Shown here: positions 1 to 8,102 of the stretch, one piece after another | Layout: each line of letters begins with the position of its first letter | Numbering within the stretch: position 1 is the stretch's first letter | NCBI RefSeq assembly: GCF_900142645.1 | Contig: NZ_FRBP01000007.1 | Coordinates: forward strand, 150,662-214,661 | Origin: Eubacterium callanderi | Lineage (GTDB): Bacteria > Bacillota > Clostridia > Eubacteriales > Eubacteriaceae | Direction of reading: 5' to 3' | DNA: 64,000 nucleotides | Made by a program: the position numbers and the translations under genes | The notes under the pieces: model-generated | What the model was told of the DNA's origin: nothing | Seen by the model: the letters and a program-made list of their open reading frames with translations, nothing else | Databases searched by the model: none

Positions 1-131
1 CTTCCCAGTCCAAGATAGACGCCTGCGGCCACGACTAAAATCGTTACCACAATGGCGATGGGTATCTGGTTCTTTTTCGGTTTTCTTGGCGCGCGTGTCC
101 TCGTAGACCGCTGAATCTTTTCTTCTTCCAA
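1..131 (-). CDS. N-terminus of a single-pass membrane protein (partial)
   Basis: Only the first 43 or so codons are inside the window; the gene runs off the left edge. Translation from a TTG at 131 follows a good ribosome site (GGAGG) and gives a short acidic start, a strongly basic stretch rich in Arg, Lys and Pro, then a hydrophobic run (IAIVVTILVVAAGVYLGL). This is the pattern of a type II membrane anchor with a cytoplasmic basic tail. The extracellular part that would reveal the function is missing, so no family is assigned. It is divergent from the LysR gene at 310. Confidence 0.55.
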   Translation of the reverse strand, partial: MEEEKIQRSTRTRAPRKPKKNQIPIAIVVTILVVAAGVYLGLG

Positions 132-309
132 ATCCTTTCCCCTCCTTTGTTAAAAATCTATCAACTTTTGATGATTCCATTATAGCATCTCATCACTAAT
201 TTTAATAACATCGAAAAGCGATTCTGCATAAGAAAAACTGATGATAAAATTTCGTTACCTTGCTCCTGTTCTGTGATATACTGTAATCAATCACAAAGGA
301 GGCGAGAGG

Positions 310-1209
310 ATGAATATCGAGTCTTTAAGAATGTTTATCAAAATCGCAGATAACGGAAGCATCACCAAAACCGCGGAGCAGACCTTTATCTCACAGTCGG
401 CCTTAAGCCAGCAGATCAAAACCATGGAACAGCTTTTTAACACCAGCCTCATTGAGCGCAGCAACAAGGGCGTAACGCTGACCTGCAGCGGAAAAACCGT
501 CTATGAATATGCCTTACACCTGACTTCTACCTATGACAGCATGATCCGGGAGCTTCAGGAGAATGAAGAGAGCAACCGTGTGCTCCATATTCTGTCCACG
601 CCAATCATCGCTTCCTATGCTTTGCCCTGCACGCTTTATTATATTAAGAAGAATTTCTCGACCTATTCGCTGGAGATTTCATCCATGGCCAGCCACAGGA
701 TCGAGCAGCAGGTCAACTGTGACCAGGGCGACATTGGTTTTATCACGGGCCCGCCGTCGGATCCTTCACTGACAGGGCAAAAAGTTTTTTCAGACGATGT
801 CTTTCTCGTGGCCGGAAGCGATATGAAAATTGAAGACCATATCTTAAAAGAGGATCTCAGCCGCTATCCGCTGCTCACCCTGACCACTGACCAGAAAACA
901 GAACAGCATCTCGAAAAACGCCTCACAGACGAAGGGGTGGATGTCGAAAGCCTGATGATCCTTTTTAAACAGGATTCCATTGAGTCCATTAAGCTTTCCA
1001 CCATCAACGGCTACGGCATGGCCTTTCTGCCATATATGTGCATAAAAAAAGAGCTGTACCATAAACAGCTCAAAATCATCAGCGTTGAAGGGCTTACCCT
1101 GCAGAACGACTACTACATTATTAAGAAAAAGGCTTCGGAGTACCGGGACCGCACGCTCCTGAAGCTGATCTGTTATATTGAAAAGATCCTGGCCGACACT
1201 ATCTGCTGA
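310..1209 (+). CDS. LysR-family transcriptional regulator
   Basis: 299 residues, the usual LysR length. Residues 1-60 are the winged helix-turn-helix (SLRMFIKIADNGSITKTAEQ, then the SQSALSQQIK recognition helix). Residues from about 90 to 290 form the periplasmic-binding-like effector domain, with a typical GYGMAFLPYM segment near the end. A strong ribosome site (AAAGGAGG) precedes the ATG. An extended -10 (TG-A-TATACT, 274-282) lies upstream. Effector and target are not evident. LysR proteins usually control a divergent neighbour, here the partial membrane gene at 1-131. The 3' end overlaps the convergent TusA-like gene by 11 bp. Confidence 0.9.
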   Translation: MNIESLRMFIKIADNGSITKTAEQTFISQSALSQQIKTMEQLFNTSLIERSNKGVTLTCSGKTVYEYALHLTSTYDSMIRELQENEESNRVLHILSTPIIASYALPCTLYYIKKNFSTYSLEISSMASHRIEQQVNCDQGDIGFITGPPSDPSLTGQKVFSDDVFLVAGSDMKIEDHILKEDLSRYPLLTLTTDQKTEQHLEKRLTDEGVDVESLMILFKQDSIESIKLSTINGYGMAFLPYMCIKKELYHKQLKIISVEGLTLQNDYYIIKKKASEYRDRTLLKLICYIEKILADTIC

Positions 1210-1414
1210 CCGTGATCTCCCAAACCCCGTTCATAACCTCATCACAGACGCACGCCATCTGCATGCCCGCACAGAATTCCCGGACACTTTTGACCGTGCA
1301 GCTGTGGTCTGTGATGAGAAGAACACGCTCGCCAGGCTTCATCTTTCGCGTTTCCCGCTGAAGCTTCATGACCGGAACCGGGCACATATCGCCGAGACAA
1401 TCAATTTTTTTCAT
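1199..1414 (-). CDS. TusA/SirA-family sulfur-carrier-like protein
   Basis: 71 residues from the ATG at 1414, which has AAGGAG just upstream; a longer reading from 1477 would run through the terminator hairpin of the preceding gene and is unlikely. The N-terminus MKKIDCLGDMCPVPVMKL carries the family CPxP motif, whose cysteine accepts persulfide in TusA. The family delivers sulfur or selenium for tRNA thiolation, molybdenum cofactor and related pathways. Stand-alone clostridial members often act with selenium or thiosulfate transporters, but none is adjacent here, so the exact partner is unknown. It lies downstream of the MtnK gene on the same strand, separated by a terminator. Confidence 0.8.
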   Translation of the reverse strand: MKKIDCLGDMCPVPVMKLQRETRKMKPGERVLLITDHSCTVKSVREFCAGMQMACVCDEVMNGVWEITVSR

Positions 1415-1431
1415 TGGTTTCTCCTTATACA

Positions 1432-1462
1432 AAACCCCCACATGCTTTTCATATGGGGGTTT
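1432..1462 (-). terminator. Terminator after methylthioribose kinase gene
   Basis: Arms AAACCCCCA (1432-1440) and TGGGGGTTT (1454-1462) form a 9-bp stem followed on the minus strand by TTTTGTAT. It lies 5 bp past the MtnK stop codon and just before the TusA-like gene. Confidence 0.8.
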
Positions 1463-1466
1463 ATGT

Positions 1467-2747
1467 TTAGTTAACAATCTTTATGAGCTTAAAAAAGTTT
1501 TCTGTTATCCGCACAATGGTGTCCACCATGTCGTCGATGCTTCCGATTTCCATGCGGTGCATGATCAGATAGTTGGCGATGGTGAGGGACAGGCGGCAGG
1601 CCTCGTTGCGTTTATCCCGGTCCTCAATGGTATCAAAGTCGGGGAGAGGAACAAGACCGCCCACACGGCTGGTGATCTGGCAGCCGGTAAAGCCGCAGAC
1701 CTCCTGAATGAAATTTTTGAGGATGGACTCGCGGAAGTCGTCAAAGTCACGGTAGGTAACCTTTGCGTCCTTTTTCCAGCACTCGGTATAAACCGCATTG
1801 TAGGTATGGATAATGTCCCGCATATAGCCGAGAATGGTTTCCCGGAAATCCTTGCAGAAATCCTCAGGGTAATCATCCATATAAAACCAGCGGATGTATT
1901 CATAGAGCACACTGCCCATGAGATAACCTGTATCGGAGGATGAAGCCCCCATAAAGGCGTATTCCTGGTCAATGATTTTCATCTTTTTATCGTTTATCAT
2001 GATGTTGGAGGTGTGCAGATCGCCGTGTACCAGGCATTCGCAGTGCTTCATGTGAATGTCGCGCAGTTTGAGCATCTCGGTGCGGAAAGCCGTGCTTTTC
2101 CAGGGCGCGTCACCCATGGCCAGCCGTTCGGGATCCGCATTCGGATCATCATGCGGGTCATGGTCGTCGATAGCGTGCTCATCTTTTAGGAACAGGCCGA
2201 TCTCAAAAACCAGACGCATACTGGGGTTCAGGAATTTTGCCTGAAGCTCTTTATAGACCGTTGCGTCTAAATAATATTCAGAAGTGTAAAAGTTGGACTT
2301 GGCGATAAATTCCCCAATTTTTTTCGGGAATTCGGGGAATTTTTTTCCTTTCATGAGTTCAAAACGCAGGATTTTTAAATCGCTGCAGTCCTCACAGAGG
2401 TAAATATGGTTATCCAGGTCTACCTGATAGACCTTTGGAATATATTCGGGTGTAATGGCACCCTTGATGCGCATGACATCCGCCTCCAGCGCGTTGCGGT
2501 CCTGTACAAAGGGGCCCACGCCTTCCTCAAAGGCTTTATAATAGGTTTTGGCCTGCTTGACGATCACGGATTTTCCGTTTTCGTCCCAGACACGGTACAG
2601 AAAATTGATGAAGCCGTCGCCGTCTTCCTCGCTTTCACCGATTTCGTACACGCTCAGCCGCGCGTCCGGCGCAAAATAATCTGTACATTCCTTTAAATAG
2701 TCCTTAACGGTTTCTTTGTTTATGTCTTTAAAATTTTTACACCCCAT
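1467..2747 (-). CDS. mtnK: S-methyl-5-thioribose kinase-like phosphotransferase
   Basis: 426 residues with the aminoglycoside-phosphotransferase/MtnK fold. The catalytic loop HGDLHTSN lies at 241-248 and the metal-binding segment KIIDQEYAFMG about ten residues later, with the Ser/Asp/Gly-rich stretch typical of MtnK after it. MtnK phosphorylates methylthioribose from the 5'-methylthioadenosine salvage cycle. Length and motifs fit MtnK better than antibiotic kinases. No isomerase or other salvage gene is adjacent, so the substrate rests on family similarity only. An extended -10 (TG-A-TATAAT) is at 2787-2792 on the minus strand. Confidence 0.78.
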   Translation of the reverse strand: MGCKNFKDINKETVKDYLKECTDYFAPDARLSVYEIGESEEDGDGFINFLYRVWDENGKSVIVKQAKTYYKAFEEGVGPFVQDRNALEADVMRIKGAITPEYIPKVYQVDLDNHIYLCEDCSDLKILRFELMKGKKFPEFPKKIGEFIAKSNFYTSEYYLDATVYKELQAKFLNPSMRLVFEIGLFLKDEHAIDDHDPHDDPNADPERLAMGDAPWKSTAFRTEMLKLRDIHMKHCECLVHGDLHTSNIMINDKKMKIIDQEYAFMGASSSDTGYLMGSVLYEYIRWFYMDDYPEDFCKDFRETILGYMRDIIHTYNAVYTECWKKDAKVTYRDFDDFRESILKNFIQEVCGFTGCQITSRVGGLVPLPDFDTIEDRDKRNEACRLSLTIANYLIMHRMEIGSIDDMVDTIVRITENFFKLIKIVN

Positions 2748-2786
2748 GGCAATTCCCCCAAGCTGATACTAAACTTTTACTTATTT

Positions 2787-2792
2787 ATTATA
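2787..2792 (-). promoter_or_regulatory. Extended -10 for the MtnK gene
   Basis: The minus strand reads TGATATAAT here, an extended -10, about 40 bp before the ATG. The -35 is weak (TTAACC, 16-bp spacing). Confidence 0.55.
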
Positions 2793-2878
2793 TCACTCTG
2801 GTGTCACCGGTTAAATGCACTTTTTGTGCTCATAAAGGCTATTTTTTGACTCCGGTTAGTTTTCGTAAAATAAAAAAA

Positions 2879-2910
2879 CAGCGCTTTCGCCATTTTTGGC
2901 GGAAGCGCTG
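2879..2910 (-). terminator. Terminator of the small exported protein gene
   Basis: A perfect inverted repeat of CAGCGCTTTCGCCA with its complement is followed on the minus strand by a run of seven T. It lies 6 bp past the stop codon of the gene at 2917-3291. Confidence 0.92.
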
Positions 2911-2916
2911 CCTGTG

Positions 2917-3291
2917 TTACTGGGTCTTTTTATAAACATGGACATCGCCTGTATCCCGGTCTGTCAGAGTCAGGGTATCCCCGTCAATGACATAGGACAT
3001 ATGGGTGGTCTGTCCGCCGTAGGCCTGAGCATACTTCATGTCCACGTTTTTTTCCTTTGTGTCCATTGTATAGGTTGCGACATCGTCGCCAAACATTCTA
3101 AATACATTGTTATCCACAAATTCAATATTGACGCCAGAATCATCTGCCCACGCTCCAAGAATCAGCTTTTCATCCTTTGCAGCCTCTGAACCTGTTTTAA
3201 CCTTTGTACTGATACCGGTAGTCAGCAGCGCCAGCACAAGGCTGAGCACAGCAACCGCCACAATGCCGATGGCAAGTTTTTTTTTCTCCAT
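2917..3291 (-). CDS. Small membrane-anchored extracytoplasmic protein
   Basis: 124 residues. Residues 5-26 are a single hydrophobic segment after MEKKK, fitting an uncleaved signal anchor; no lipobox cysteine is present. The rest (about 40-124) is predicted to be beta-rich, with repeated short strands around GAWADDSG, YTMDTKEKN, SYVIDGDTLTLTD and VHVYKK. This resembles the small lipocalin-like or DUF5640-type domains common in Clostridia; that resemblance is judged by eye. Its promoter region is duplicated (see the 59-bp repeat). It is divergent from the HAD phosphatase and ends in its own terminator, so it appears to be a single-gene unit. Confidence 0.7.
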   Translation of the reverse strand: MEKKKLAIGIVAVAVLSLVLALLTTGISTKVKTGSEAAKDEKLILGAWADDSGVNIEFVDNNVFRMFGDDVATYTMDTKEKNVDMKYAQAYGGQTTHMSYVIDGDTLTLTDRDTGDVHVYKKTQ

Positions 3292-3311
3292 TTAAATCTC
3301 CTCAAATCCAT

Positions 3312-3429
3312 TGGAAGTTCCTAATGGATTTTATTATATCATAATTATTTACACGTGGTGTGATAGTTTTTGGAAGTTCCTAATGGATTTTATTATATCA
3401 TAATTATTTACACGTGGTGTGATAGTTTT
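3312..3429. repeat. Perfect 59-bp tandem duplication carrying a promoter element
   Basis: Copy 1 is 3312-3370 and copy 2 is 3371-3429; the two are identical at every base. Each copy contains TGATATAAT on the minus strand (hexamers at 3333-3338 and 3392-3397), an extended -10 pointing at the small exported protein gene. Each also holds TGGAAGTTCC followed by TAATGGA. Around copy 1 this forms a near-palindrome flanked by TCCATT (3307-3312) and AATGGA that could be an operator. Confidence 0.95.
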
Positions 3430-3482
3430 ATGATTTTTTGGGAATTAACCTTTCTTTAAGGATATAATTAACGGTTTTTATC

Positions 3483-3512
3483 TTTACAAATTTAAGCAAC
3501 AGCGTATATAAT
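3483..3512 (+). promoter_or_regulatory. Promoter of the HAD phosphatase gene
   Basis: TTTACA (3483-3488), an 18-bp spacer, then TATAAT (3507-3512). It lies 42 bp before the ATG at 3555. Confidence 0.7.
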
Positions 3513-3554
3513 AAAGTTATATAGGATCGATTTTCAATTTTGGAGGTAATATTG

Positions 3555-4346
3555 ATGAATGAAGCATTAAAAGAAACCCTTGACAGCATCAAAGGTTTTA
3601 TCTGTGATATGGACGGCGTTATCTATCATGGTAACCGCCTTCTTCCTGGCGTTCCCGAGTTTGTGGACTGGCTGTACCGGGAGGATAAAAACTTTCTCTT
3701 CCTCACAAACTCCAGCGAGCGCTCGCCCCTTGAGTTAAAGGAAAAGCTTTCCCGCCTGGGCCTTGATATTGATGAGAGCCATTTCTATACCAGTGCCCTG
3801 GCCACCGCTAAATTTCTAAGCACACAGTCCCCGGGCTGCTCTGCCTATGTTATCGGCGAACCGGGCCTCATCAACGCTTTATACAGCGCTGGCATTACCA
3901 TGAACGATATGAACCCGGATTATGTTGTTGTGGGTGAAAGCTATAACTACAACTATGACACCATCCTGAAAGCTGTTCGTTTTGTCTTAAATGGCGCTAA
4001 GCTCATCGGGACAAACCCGGATCTCACCGGTCCTGCTGAAGGCGGCCTGGTACCGGCCTGCCGCGCATTTACCGCTCCCATCGAGCTGGCAACCGGAAAA
4101 TCCGCTTATTTTGTCGGAAAGCCGAATCCGCTCATGGTCCGCACCGGTATCCGCATGCTCGGTGTACATTCTGAGGATGCCGCCATTGTCGGCGACCGCA
4201 TGGATACGGACATTATCTCCGGTATTGAATCCGGTATGCACACCATCCTGGTGCTCTCCGGCGTGTCCACTCCCGAAACCGTTCAGGAATTCCCATACCG
4301 CCCGCAGTTTATTTTAAACGGGGTGGGGGAAATCCCGACCAATTAG
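3555..4346 (+). CDS. HAD-superfamily phosphatase, NagD/4-nitrophenylphosphatase type
   Basis: 263 residues from the ATG at 3555, placed 8 nt after GGAGG; the TTG at 3540 lies before that ribosome site. The nucleophile motif DMDGVIYHG is at residues 18-26, followed by a type IIA cap domain (about 85-190) and the C-terminal VGDRMDTDI motif that binds magnesium. NagD-like enzymes remove phosphate from small phosphorylated metabolites, including glycolytic side products and nucleotides. The substrate cannot be read from the sequence. It is a single-gene unit between its own promoter and terminator. Confidence 0.88.
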   Translation: MNEALKETLDSIKGFICDMDGVIYHGNRLLPGVPEFVDWLYREDKNFLFLTNSSERSPLELKEKLSRLGLDIDESHFYTSALATAKFLSTQSPGCSAYVIGEPGLINALYSAGITMNDMNPDYVVVGESYNYNYDTILKAVRFVLNGAKLIGTNPDLTGPAEGGLVPACRAFTAPIELATGKSAYFVGKPNPLMVRTGIRMLGVHSEDAAIVGDRMDTDIISGIESGMHTILVLSGVSTPETVQEFPYRPQFILNGVGEIPTN

Positions 4347-4360
4347 TAAGATTACTTTTC

Positions 4361-4386
4361 AGCGGCCTTCTGGCCGCTTTTTTTAT
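4361..4386 (+). terminator. Terminator after the HAD phosphatase
   Basis: AGCGGCC (4361-4367), loop TTCT, GGCCGCT (4372-4378), then a T-run. Confidence 0.9.
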
Positions 4387-4524
4387 TTGACAAATCTCAG
4401 AATCTGTCTAAATCTTATACAAAACTCTTGTTTGTCTAATTACATGCAACTCTCTTGGTGTTATAGTAAAATCAGAAAACCAGGTAGCAAATGTAGTCAG
4501 GATTTACAGAATGGAGGCTGTGAA

Positions 4525-5883
4525 ATGGCATCAAACATGAGTTTAAGTGAAAACATCAAATCCTTTGGAATGAAACAGGTCATTAAGTATCTGGATGCAG
4601 ATCCAGATAAAAATATCCCGAGAGTGATCGAATGGGTCGAAAAATTTGATAAGGACCAGACCATAGCCGGGCAGATGAAGGTTGTCAAGGAGGCCCTGGC
4701 CGACGAAAACAATAACTGGAACCGGCTGGTAAAAAGCTTATGGACAGACATTGATCCCGGCGTCCGAAAGCGTCTTTTTAACAATTTTATCGTCAACAGT
4801 GTCATTATCGGCTGTAAACGCCAGAACATAAACAAGGAAAAATATGACTGTAATATCCCGTGGGCCATTCTCATGGACCCTACCTCAGCCTGCAATCTGC
4901 ATTGTACAGGCTGCTGGGCCGCGGAGTACGGGGATAAAATGTCCATGGATTTCGATACACTGGACAGCATCATCGAGCAGGGAAAAGCCTTCGGGACTTA
5001 TATGTATATCTATTCGGGAGGAGAGCCCCTTGTGCGCAAAAAGGACATTATCCGGCTGTGTGAAAAACACGATGACTGTGCCTTTCTGTCTTTTACCAAC
5101 GCCACCCTCATCGACGAGGACTTTGCCGATGAGATGCTACGGGTTCAGAACTTTATCCCGGCCATCAGCGTCGAAGGATTTGAGGAAGAGACCGACATGC
5201 GGCGTGGTAAAGGAACCTATGCCGCGGTCGTAAAAGCCATGGATATCTTAAAGGCTAAAAAGCTGCCCTTTGGCTTTTCCACCTGTTATCACCGCCAGAA
5301 TACTGATGTCATCGGCAGTGAGGCGTATTTTGACGCAATGATCGAAAAGGGCTGTAAGTTTGGCTGGTTTTTTACCTACATGCCCGTGGGCGTGGATGCT
5401 GTGCCCGAGCTCATGGCCACCGCGGACCAGCGGGAGTACATGTATCACCAAATTCGCAGCTTCCGGGCTACCAAGCCCCTGTTTACCCTGGATTTCTGGA
5501 ACGACGGCGAGTACGTCAAGGGATGTATCGCAGGAGGACGCAATTACCTGCACATCAATGCCGGCGGCGACATTGAGCCCTGCGCCTTTATCCATTACTC
5601 CGATTCCAATATCCATGAGCAAACCCTGCTGGAGGCTTACAGGCGGCCGCTGTTCATGCAGTACCATAGAAACCAGCCCTTCAACCAGAATCATCTGCGC
5701 CCCTGTCCACTGCTCGATAACCCAGGCCGCCTGACCAGCATGGTTGAGCTGTCCGGGGCCCACTCCACTGACCTCACCCACCCTGAGGATGTCAAGGCAC
5801 TTTCCGACAAATGCCTGGATGCCGCAAAAGCATGGAAGGTCAACGCTGACCGTCTCTGGAATGAAAGCCATCCAAATCACTGA
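4525..5883 (+). CDS. Radical SAM protein with C-terminal cysteine region
   Basis: 452 residues from the ATG at 4525, which follows GGAGG; an open frame extends further upstream but without a ribosome site. The 4Fe-4S motif CNLHCTGC has its cysteines at 123, 127 and 130, and YSGGEPL follows at about residue 160. A C-terminal part contains CIAGG, EPCAF and CPLL cysteines that could hold an auxiliary cluster in the SPASM manner. An N-terminal 110-residue helical domain is family-specific. Radical SAM enzymes cleave S-adenosylmethionine to start radical chemistry; the substrate is unknown and there is no peptide precursor or partner gene nearby. It is a single-gene unit. Confidence 0.85.
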   Translation: MASNMSLSENIKSFGMKQVIKYLDADPDKNIPRVIEWVEKFDKDQTIAGQMKVVKEALADENNNWNRLVKSLWTDIDPGVRKRLFNNFIVNSVIIGCKRQNINKEKYDCNIPWAILMDPTSACNLHCTGCWAAEYGDKMSMDFDTLDSIIEQGKAFGTYMYIYSGGEPLVRKKDIIRLCEKHDDCAFLSFTNATLIDEDFADEMLRVQNFIPAISVEGFEEETDMRRGKGTYAAVVKAMDILKAKKLPFGFSTCYHRQNTDVIGSEAYFDAMIEKGCKFGWFFTYMPVGVDAVPELMATADQREYMYHQIRSFRATKPLFTLDFWNDGEYVKGCIAGGRNYLHINAGGDIEPCAFIHYSDSNIHEQTLLEAYRRPLFMQYHRNQPFNQNHLRPCPLLDNPGRLTSMVELSGAHSTDLTHPEDVKALSDKCLDAAKAWKVNADRLWNESHPNH

Positions 5884-5893
5884 CATTAAAAAG

Positions 5894-5920
5894 CACTTCT
5901 GTTTCAGGAGTGTTTTTTTT
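5894..5920 (+). terminator. Terminator after the radical SAM gene
   Basis: CACTTCTG (5894-5901) and CAGGAGTG (5905-5912) pair with one G-U, followed by eight T. Confidence 0.85.
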
Positions 5921-6030
5921 ATTGGCCTGGTATTTTTAAAAAAACAATCTTTTGGTTGTTAGACCTTTACAAAGACGCGGAATTGCGATAATATCAAACT
6001 CATAATCAAAAAATGGAGGATTTGTAGAAA

Positions 6031-6663
6031 ATGAAAAGAAAATTTAAATTGGCAAGTATTCTCGTTGCGCTGCTGTTGGCCCTCAGCTTTGGAAATACCG
6101 CGCTCGCTGCCGGTGGCAATGGCGGCGGTGGTGGCGGCGGTAATGGCAGCGGCGGGGGAAACGGGGGCGGAAGCGATGAAACCCTGACAATTGTCTCCTC
6201 TACCCCGGCAGATGGTGAAACCTCAGCTTCTGTCAGTGACCCCATCAAGCTCGAATTCAGCAAAAATGTTGTCAACGCTGAAGTCAAGGACGGGAATATG
6301 GCAGCCGTTGTACTTTATAAGAACGGCACACCTGTTGCGGCTGAAGTCACCATGACTGATGACCAGGTTGAGCCTGATCTCAGAAACTTTATAACCATCA
6401 CGCCTTCAAGCCCTCTGGAACCCGGAACCGAATATCAGGTTAAAATAGCCGGAACCTTAACAGCAAAGAGCGGCGCAGCCCTGGGAGAAGAAAAGACACT
6501 GCGCTTCAAAACTGCCGGTACAGCCCCTGCAGCGGCCAGCGAGGAAAAAACAACTGCTGAAAAGCCAGCCTCGAATAATACCACCCTTTACATTCTTTTA
6601 GGTGTCGCCGCAGTGGTTATCATTGCGATTGTTGTCGTTGTGTTCGTTAAAAAGAAAAAATAA
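6031..6663 (+). CDS. Exported Ig-like (Big_5 type) membrane-anchored surface protein
   Basis: 210 residues. Residues 1-26 are a signal peptide ending in TALA. A glycine/asparagine-rich linker follows (about 27-48). Residues 50-165 have the features of an SbsA-type Ig-like domain: VSSTPADGETSASVSDPIKL, then ITITPSSPLEPGTEYQV and a LRFKTAG end. A Thr/Ala-rich stretch and a C-terminal transmembrane helix with a KKKK stop-transfer tail come last, with no LPxTG. It should therefore sit outside the cell tethered to the membrane. It begins a seven-gene operon: its stop overlaps the next start by one base. By context it may be a surface receptor or spacer for the ABC importer encoded downstream. Confidence 0.8.
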   Translation: MKRKFKLASILVALLLALSFGNTALAAGGNGGGGGGGNGSGGGNGGGSDETLTIVSSTPADGETSASVSDPIKLEFSKNVVNAEVKDGNMAAVVLYKNGTPVAAEVTMTDDQVEPDLRNFITITPSSPLEPGTEYQVKIAGTLTAKSGAALGEEKTLRFKTAGTAPAAASEEKTTAEKPASNNTTLYILLGVAAVVIIAIVVVVFVKKKK

Positions 6664-8101
6664 TGCTGGATGTAATCATTATCGGCGGTGGTATCCTCGG
6701 GGTTACCACCGCCCGGCTTTTAAGCCGTTTCAACCTGGACACGCTTGTCCTTGAAAAGGGTGCCGACCTGGGAGAAGGCGCCTCCAAGGCTAACAGCGCT
6801 GTTTTGGCCGCTGGCTTTCATCCCAGAGGCGGCAGCCTGAAGGGGATCTCCTGTGTGCGTGGAAATGCCATGTATCCCCAGATCTGCAAAGAGCTCGGCG
6901 TCGAAATCGCCTATCCGGGATCACTTTTCGTCGCCTTTCACAGAGAAGGGGAGGAGATGATCCGTGAAAAATACAAAAAGGGCTTGAAAAATAATGTGCC
7001 GGATATGGAGATTCTGTCTGGCAGTGAAAGCCGCGCGCTGGAGCCGGGGCTTTCTGACCGGGTGACCATGGCCCTTTATGCCAGGACCACAGGGATTATT
7101 GAGCTTTTTCCCTTCTGCTGAGAACAGCTCAGTCAGCTGAAAAAAACGGGGTTCACTTTGCATTTGATGAAGAGGTACAGGAAATTATCGAGCACGAAAA
7201 CCACTTTGAGGTGGTAACAGGCCGGCGCTCGCTGAACGCCCGTTATGTGGTCAACACCGCGGGTGGAATGGCCATGGCTGTCGAAAGCGGCGTAAGACCT
7301 CAGGATTTGATCATTAAGCCGCGCTGCGGACAGTTTTTAGTCTTTGACCGTCAGGGAAAAGACGGCATCCGCCATGTACTCTATCAGGCTCAGGAGACTG
7401 ATGAAAAGGGCTGTCTGCTGGCGCCCTCCACCGAGGGAAATATCATCGCTGGCCCTACCTCGCAGGATGTACCGGACTATAAAAATGTCGAAACCACTGA
7501 CTGGGGGATTCATCACATTGAAAAAACAGCAAAAAAGATACTGCCTGATCTGGACATGGGAAAGGTCATCACCTCCTTTGCCGGTGTGCGCGCAAATATC
7601 AAAAATGTTGTCAAGGAGGAAAAGGACTTTATCATCCGCCGTTCAGTCCCCCGGATGGTCAGCGCTCTCGGCATTAAAAACCCGGGAATGACCGCCGCCC
7701 CGTATCTCTGTCAGATGATTCTTGACCTGCTCATCGAAGACGGGCTGTGCACTGCTCCCAATCCAGATTACTGTCCGGTGCTGGACCTCCCCAAACCCTT
7801 TTTAAAACAGACTGAAAACATACAGAAAAAATGGTATGAACAGGACCACCGTTACGGCAATCTGGTCTGCCGCTGCGAGGGGATTACAGAGGGGGATATC
7901 CTCCGGGTGCTCCGTGAGCCGCTGCCGCCCAAAAACATGAACGGGCTTAAAAAACGGCTCCGCACCACCATGGGAAGGTGTCAGGGAAGCTTCTGCACAC
8001 CGCGGATTCTTGAAATACTGTCGAGAGAATGGTCGGTACCGCCTGAAAAGATTATGAAAGAAGCGCCGGGCAGCCCGTTTGTCAAAGGGAGGGTGAAATA
8101 A
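6663..8101 (+). pseudogene. GlpA-like FAD oxidoreductase with BFD [2Fe-2S] domain, interrupted by a frameshift
   Basis: The first 152 codons give a DAO-family FAD domain (DVIIIGGGILGVTTARLL at the start) and stop at 7119-7121. The same protein resumes in the -1 frame from about 7110 (LLRTAQSAEKNG) and continues without a break to 8101. One extra base in the T5/C3 tract at 7105-7112 would restore about 479 residues, the normal length for the family. The C-terminal part contains CRCEGITEGDI and a later RCQGSFC, the four cysteines of a BFD-type [2Fe-2S] domain as in GlpA. GlpA-like proteins oxidise glycerol-3-phosphate or related hydroxy acids. This may be a true lesion or a sequencing error in a homopolymer. 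It overlaps the preceding gene by 1 nt and lies 1 nt before the next. Confidence 0.85.
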
Positions 8102-8102
8102 A

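Noticed and set aside
1178-1943. Plus-strand readings beyond the LysR gene
   Set aside because: They are antisense to the TusA-like and MtnK genes and show no domain.
3312-3429. CRISPR-like repeat
   Set aside because: Only two directly adjacent copies with no spacer; it is a simple tandem duplication.
6006-6287. Proline-rich open reading opposite the Ig-like surface protein
   Set aside because: The proline run is the complement of the glycine linker codons.
7105-7121. Programmed ribosomal frameshift in the GlpA-like gene
   Set aside because: There is no heptameric slippery site with a downstream pseudoknot that can be recognised; a simple indel explains it better.
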